A stretch of 64,000 bases of DNA, from the NCBI GenBank assembly GCA_013399305.1, contig VXAI01000020.1:6828607-6892606 (forward strand), read 5' to 3'. The translations under genes were made by a program, and so were the position numbers. The notes beneath the pieces are model-generated. The model did no database searches. It worked only from the letters and a program-made list of their open reading frames with translations, and was not told the DNA's origin. How positions within the stretch are numbered: the stretch's first letter is position 1; every line of letters starts with the position of its first letter. Source of the stretch: Rostratula benghalensis. Taxonomy: Eukaryota; Chordata; Aves; Charadriiformes; Rostratulidae. Positions 61,930 through 64,000 of this stretch are shown here, in pieces.

Positions 61930-62360
61930 TCAATCCTCATGAGTCAGGCGGCTGAGGACATAGCAGACTACCATCAAGGTGCAGCAAGGGCAGTCTGCTC
62001 CAGAGAGCAAGGTGAGCCAGCAGCTGAGGAGACTAATGAGGCAGGCAGGGATGGTGACACAACCGCCAAGCTCAATCCCCACAGTCCCCTCACCTGTGCA
62101 AGGTGAGCAGAGGAGATCTGGTGACAGCTGGGAGTTCAGAGCACTATAAAAGCCTTAGCAGAGAGGGACTAGCACTGCAGAGGCGTAGCTTGGCCAAGAT
62201 AAGGGATAAGTAGCCCAGTCAAATGCCAGTGTGAAGCACAGCTAGTCAGGACCCACTTCTCATGACTCTCACACAGCTCTTTCCACACAGTTGTCTGACC
62301 TGAGGTCACACAGCTAGATAACCAAAACCTAGACATAAGACCAGGCCACCAAACCCCTGG
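61930..62360. other. GC-richer block with TATA-like motif, unassigned
   Basis: About 430 bp are clearly richer in G+C than the flanks, with sharp compositional edges. A good TATA-like CTATAAAAG lies at 62144-62152, about 200 bp into the block, and CCCCTGGGGGAGTG lies near the right edge. A 69-codon frame (61897-62106) contains an Ala/Glu-rich stretch but no known motif. The size, composition and internal TATA would fit a solo LTR of a family I do not recognise. A promoter-like region or an old processed copy are alternatives. No target duplication or TG...CA termini could be fixed by eye. Confidence 0.3.
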
Positions 62361-62768
62361 GGGAGTGAAGGAAGAAGTTGCACTCGTGGCTTAAAAACAT
62401 TTGGATTTCAAATGTTACAAAAGTATTTAATCTCAGTCATGCTGGTAGATACTGAAAACAGAACTAAAACAAGTATATCGTGTGCTTCAGTCTTTATACA
62501 ACTGAATGACTCCAATTGTATACAACCTGAAGGTGCTGGCATTTTTAGATATTTTGTAGTGTTTGTTGTGAAGAGATGGTAATAAGTGGTGAGAAGGGGA
62601 AAATGTGCAGTGGTATTTGTAAAACACAAAAGGGAGAACATTTTTGTGAAGTCTTCTCTGAAGGTCAAGCCTGAAAATTCTTACACAACAAATAGAGGGA
62701 GACGAAATTAAAAATTTACAATTAGTAATTAGGGAGTATATTAATCTGCTATGAGGGAATCTAGCTTT

Positions 62769-62850
62769 AATCATAGAACACCAGGTTGGAAGGGACCTCA
62801 AGGACTGTGTGGTCCAACCTTTCTTGGCAAAAACATGGTCTGGCTTGTCA
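62769..62850 (-). mobile_element. CR1 3' tail fragment
   Basis: The plus strand reads TCATAGAACACCAGGTTGGA, AGGGACCTCAAGGACTGTG, GGTCCAACCTTTCTTGGCAA and AAACATGGTCTGGC. This is the reverse complement of the last bases of a CR1 subfamily whose 3' UTR carries the TTCTTGGCAAAA motif. The rest of the element is absent, so it is a severe 5' truncation. A 139-codon minus-strand frame (62487-62906) crosses it and is not a CR1 ORF2 remnant. Confidence 0.88.
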
Positions 62851-64000
62851 AATTGTATCATTAGGAGACAGAGGTATGTTATTTTTGCATATTTTTCATG
62901 TTTCAAATGAATAGGTACAAAGCAATCACAATACTTGTCAAAGATGCTGATAACTTTGTCATCAAATCAGGTTCAGACTGGGATATTTTGCACAGTTTAT
63001 CTGAAATACAAATTCAAATTGGATGCACTGGCTCAGGGAAAGAGGATGCTCTTAAGGACTGCTGGCCTATGTACCATTTTAATGTGTGACACTTGACAGG
63101 TTAGAGAAAGATGAGAACTTTTATGTATTCTCTTTGCAAATCAACAGACTTATACTCAGAAAAATGGGGGAGCTTTTGCCAGTGCTATTCTAAAGGACAG
63201 CTGAAATTCAAGTCATCTGCATACCTGTATAAAAGGAACAGCTGATATCACTGAATGCGTTTCTCAACTCCTCTGCGTCAAAGGATGAAATCAATTCCAG
63301 CCAGCATCAGCCGTGGGCTCAGCAATGCACTGCATGCAAATTCCCAAGCAGAGGTTTCAAGAACATTCACGCAACATGAGCCTGTTGTTCACAGTCCAGT
63401 AAATTTATTGCTGAATAACAGATGCTAAAAGGAAATTTAGGTACTGGGGTCCAAGACTGCATTATCAGCTCCCAAAACTGGTCTGGGCTTCCAGAAATGC
63501 AAGGGTGTTCCTGCCAAGTCAGTGAATGTATGATATGCATTTGGCGTGTGCTCAAGTCTTACTATATGAAAGCCAACAATCTGTGTCAATCAAAAGACTG
63601 ATGAATAGCAAAATGGTGTGCAATTTAATTTGATGAAAAGTTGGAGATGAATTTTGATGTCTGAAGTGCACACTGTATTAGGCGATGTAATATTGAACAC
63701 GAGAGTGTTAGAAACTAAAATATGAAGGTATTCAGGTCGTGGTATACTGAGATAATTGGCAAGCCTGTACTTATATTAATTTTTTTATAAACAATAATGG
63801 AATGGGGTATAATGCAAAAGTATATTTATACTCAGAATCAAAGGGGAGTGCTGTCACTAAAAATATAGCTGCCACTACTAACATTCCTATCAACATTTTT
63901 GGAGCAGGCACAGAGTTTTGTTTAGATACTGCTCCATTTGAAAATTATTGCTAGAATTTGCCACTTGAGGTGGCAGATTCTGCTGCTTTTATTCAATGAC
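62851..64000. other. Unique non-coding DNA to window end
   Basis: No exon or repeat family is recognised. The part at 63230-63560 is less AT-rich, carries ATGCAAAT at 63334-63341 and GCATGC/TGCATGC words, and could be a conserved non-coding element. Frames at 62898-63089 and 63367-63555 are short and without motif. Confidence 0.45.

Noticed and set aside
3631..63341. Perfect ATGCAAAT octamers (3631, 10613, 63334 and reverse copies near 28104 and 29922) as a shared regulatory signal
   Set aside because: A given 8-mer is expected about twice on both strands in 64 kb of random DNA and more often in AT-rich DNA.
1..64000. tRNA, rRNA, snRNA or CRISPR arrays
   Set aside because: No conserved A/B-box pair, snRNA 5' end or regularly spaced direct repeats were found by eye.

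Overview
The window looks like about 64 kb of AT-rich, non-coding nuclear DNA from a bird. I infer this from the repeats. Nine or more 5'-truncated CR1 LINE copies end in avian-type CR1 3' tails (ATTCTATGA / ATTCTGTGA octamers preceded by GGTTGGAAGGGACCT-like sequence). One solo LTR resembles, from memory, the TguLTR5-type ERVL LTRs abundant in Neoaves. No species can be named.

No protein-coding gene can be supported. Open reading frames are short (mostly 60-118 codons), as expected by chance in AT-rich DNA. The recognisable peptides, including the two longest (159 and 127 codons), are remnants of the C-terminal end of CR1 ORF2. No rRNA, tRNA, snRNA, CRISPR, operon or bacterial-type feature was seen. 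The segment is best read as intergenic, or as the interior of a very large intron.

Layout: 1-7.2 kb is unique AT-rich DNA with one old CR1 fragment (682-975) and microsatellites. 7.2-7.5 kb is a plus-strand CR1. 7.5-13.9 kb is unique DNA with a weak candidate splice acceptor and short exon at 10.38 kb, followed by an unusually AT-rich stretch. 13.95-14.37 kb is a minus-strand CR1. 17.06-17.65 kb is a solo ERVL-type LTR, which abuts one arm of a roughly 155-bp, about 97% identical inverted duplication (17652-17811 and 19376-19530) enclosing 1.56 kb. 19.65-20.08 kb is a plus-strand CR1. 20-38.6 kb is almost repeat-free apart from a CR1 tail at 25.9 kb. 38.6-39.26 kb holds two head-to-tail CR1 3' ends. 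42.33-42.87 and 48.01-48.47 kb are minus-strand CR1s with the best preserved coding remnants. 50.86-51.41 kb is a CA/TA microsatellite with a strong 27-bp-arm hairpin followed by a GC-richer block. 51.4-64 kb is mostly unique, with a GC-richer TATA-containing block at 61.93-62.36 kb and a CR1 tail at 62.77 kb.

The most interesting structural signal is the inverted duplication at 17.65/19.53 kb next to the LTR edge. It looks like either the scar of a small staggered-break inversion or an uncharacterised inverted-repeat element. Next come the 51.04-51.13 kb hairpin, the candidate exon at 10.38 kb, and the 61.93-62.36 kb block of unknown origin. Nothing in the window amounts to a new multi-gene system.
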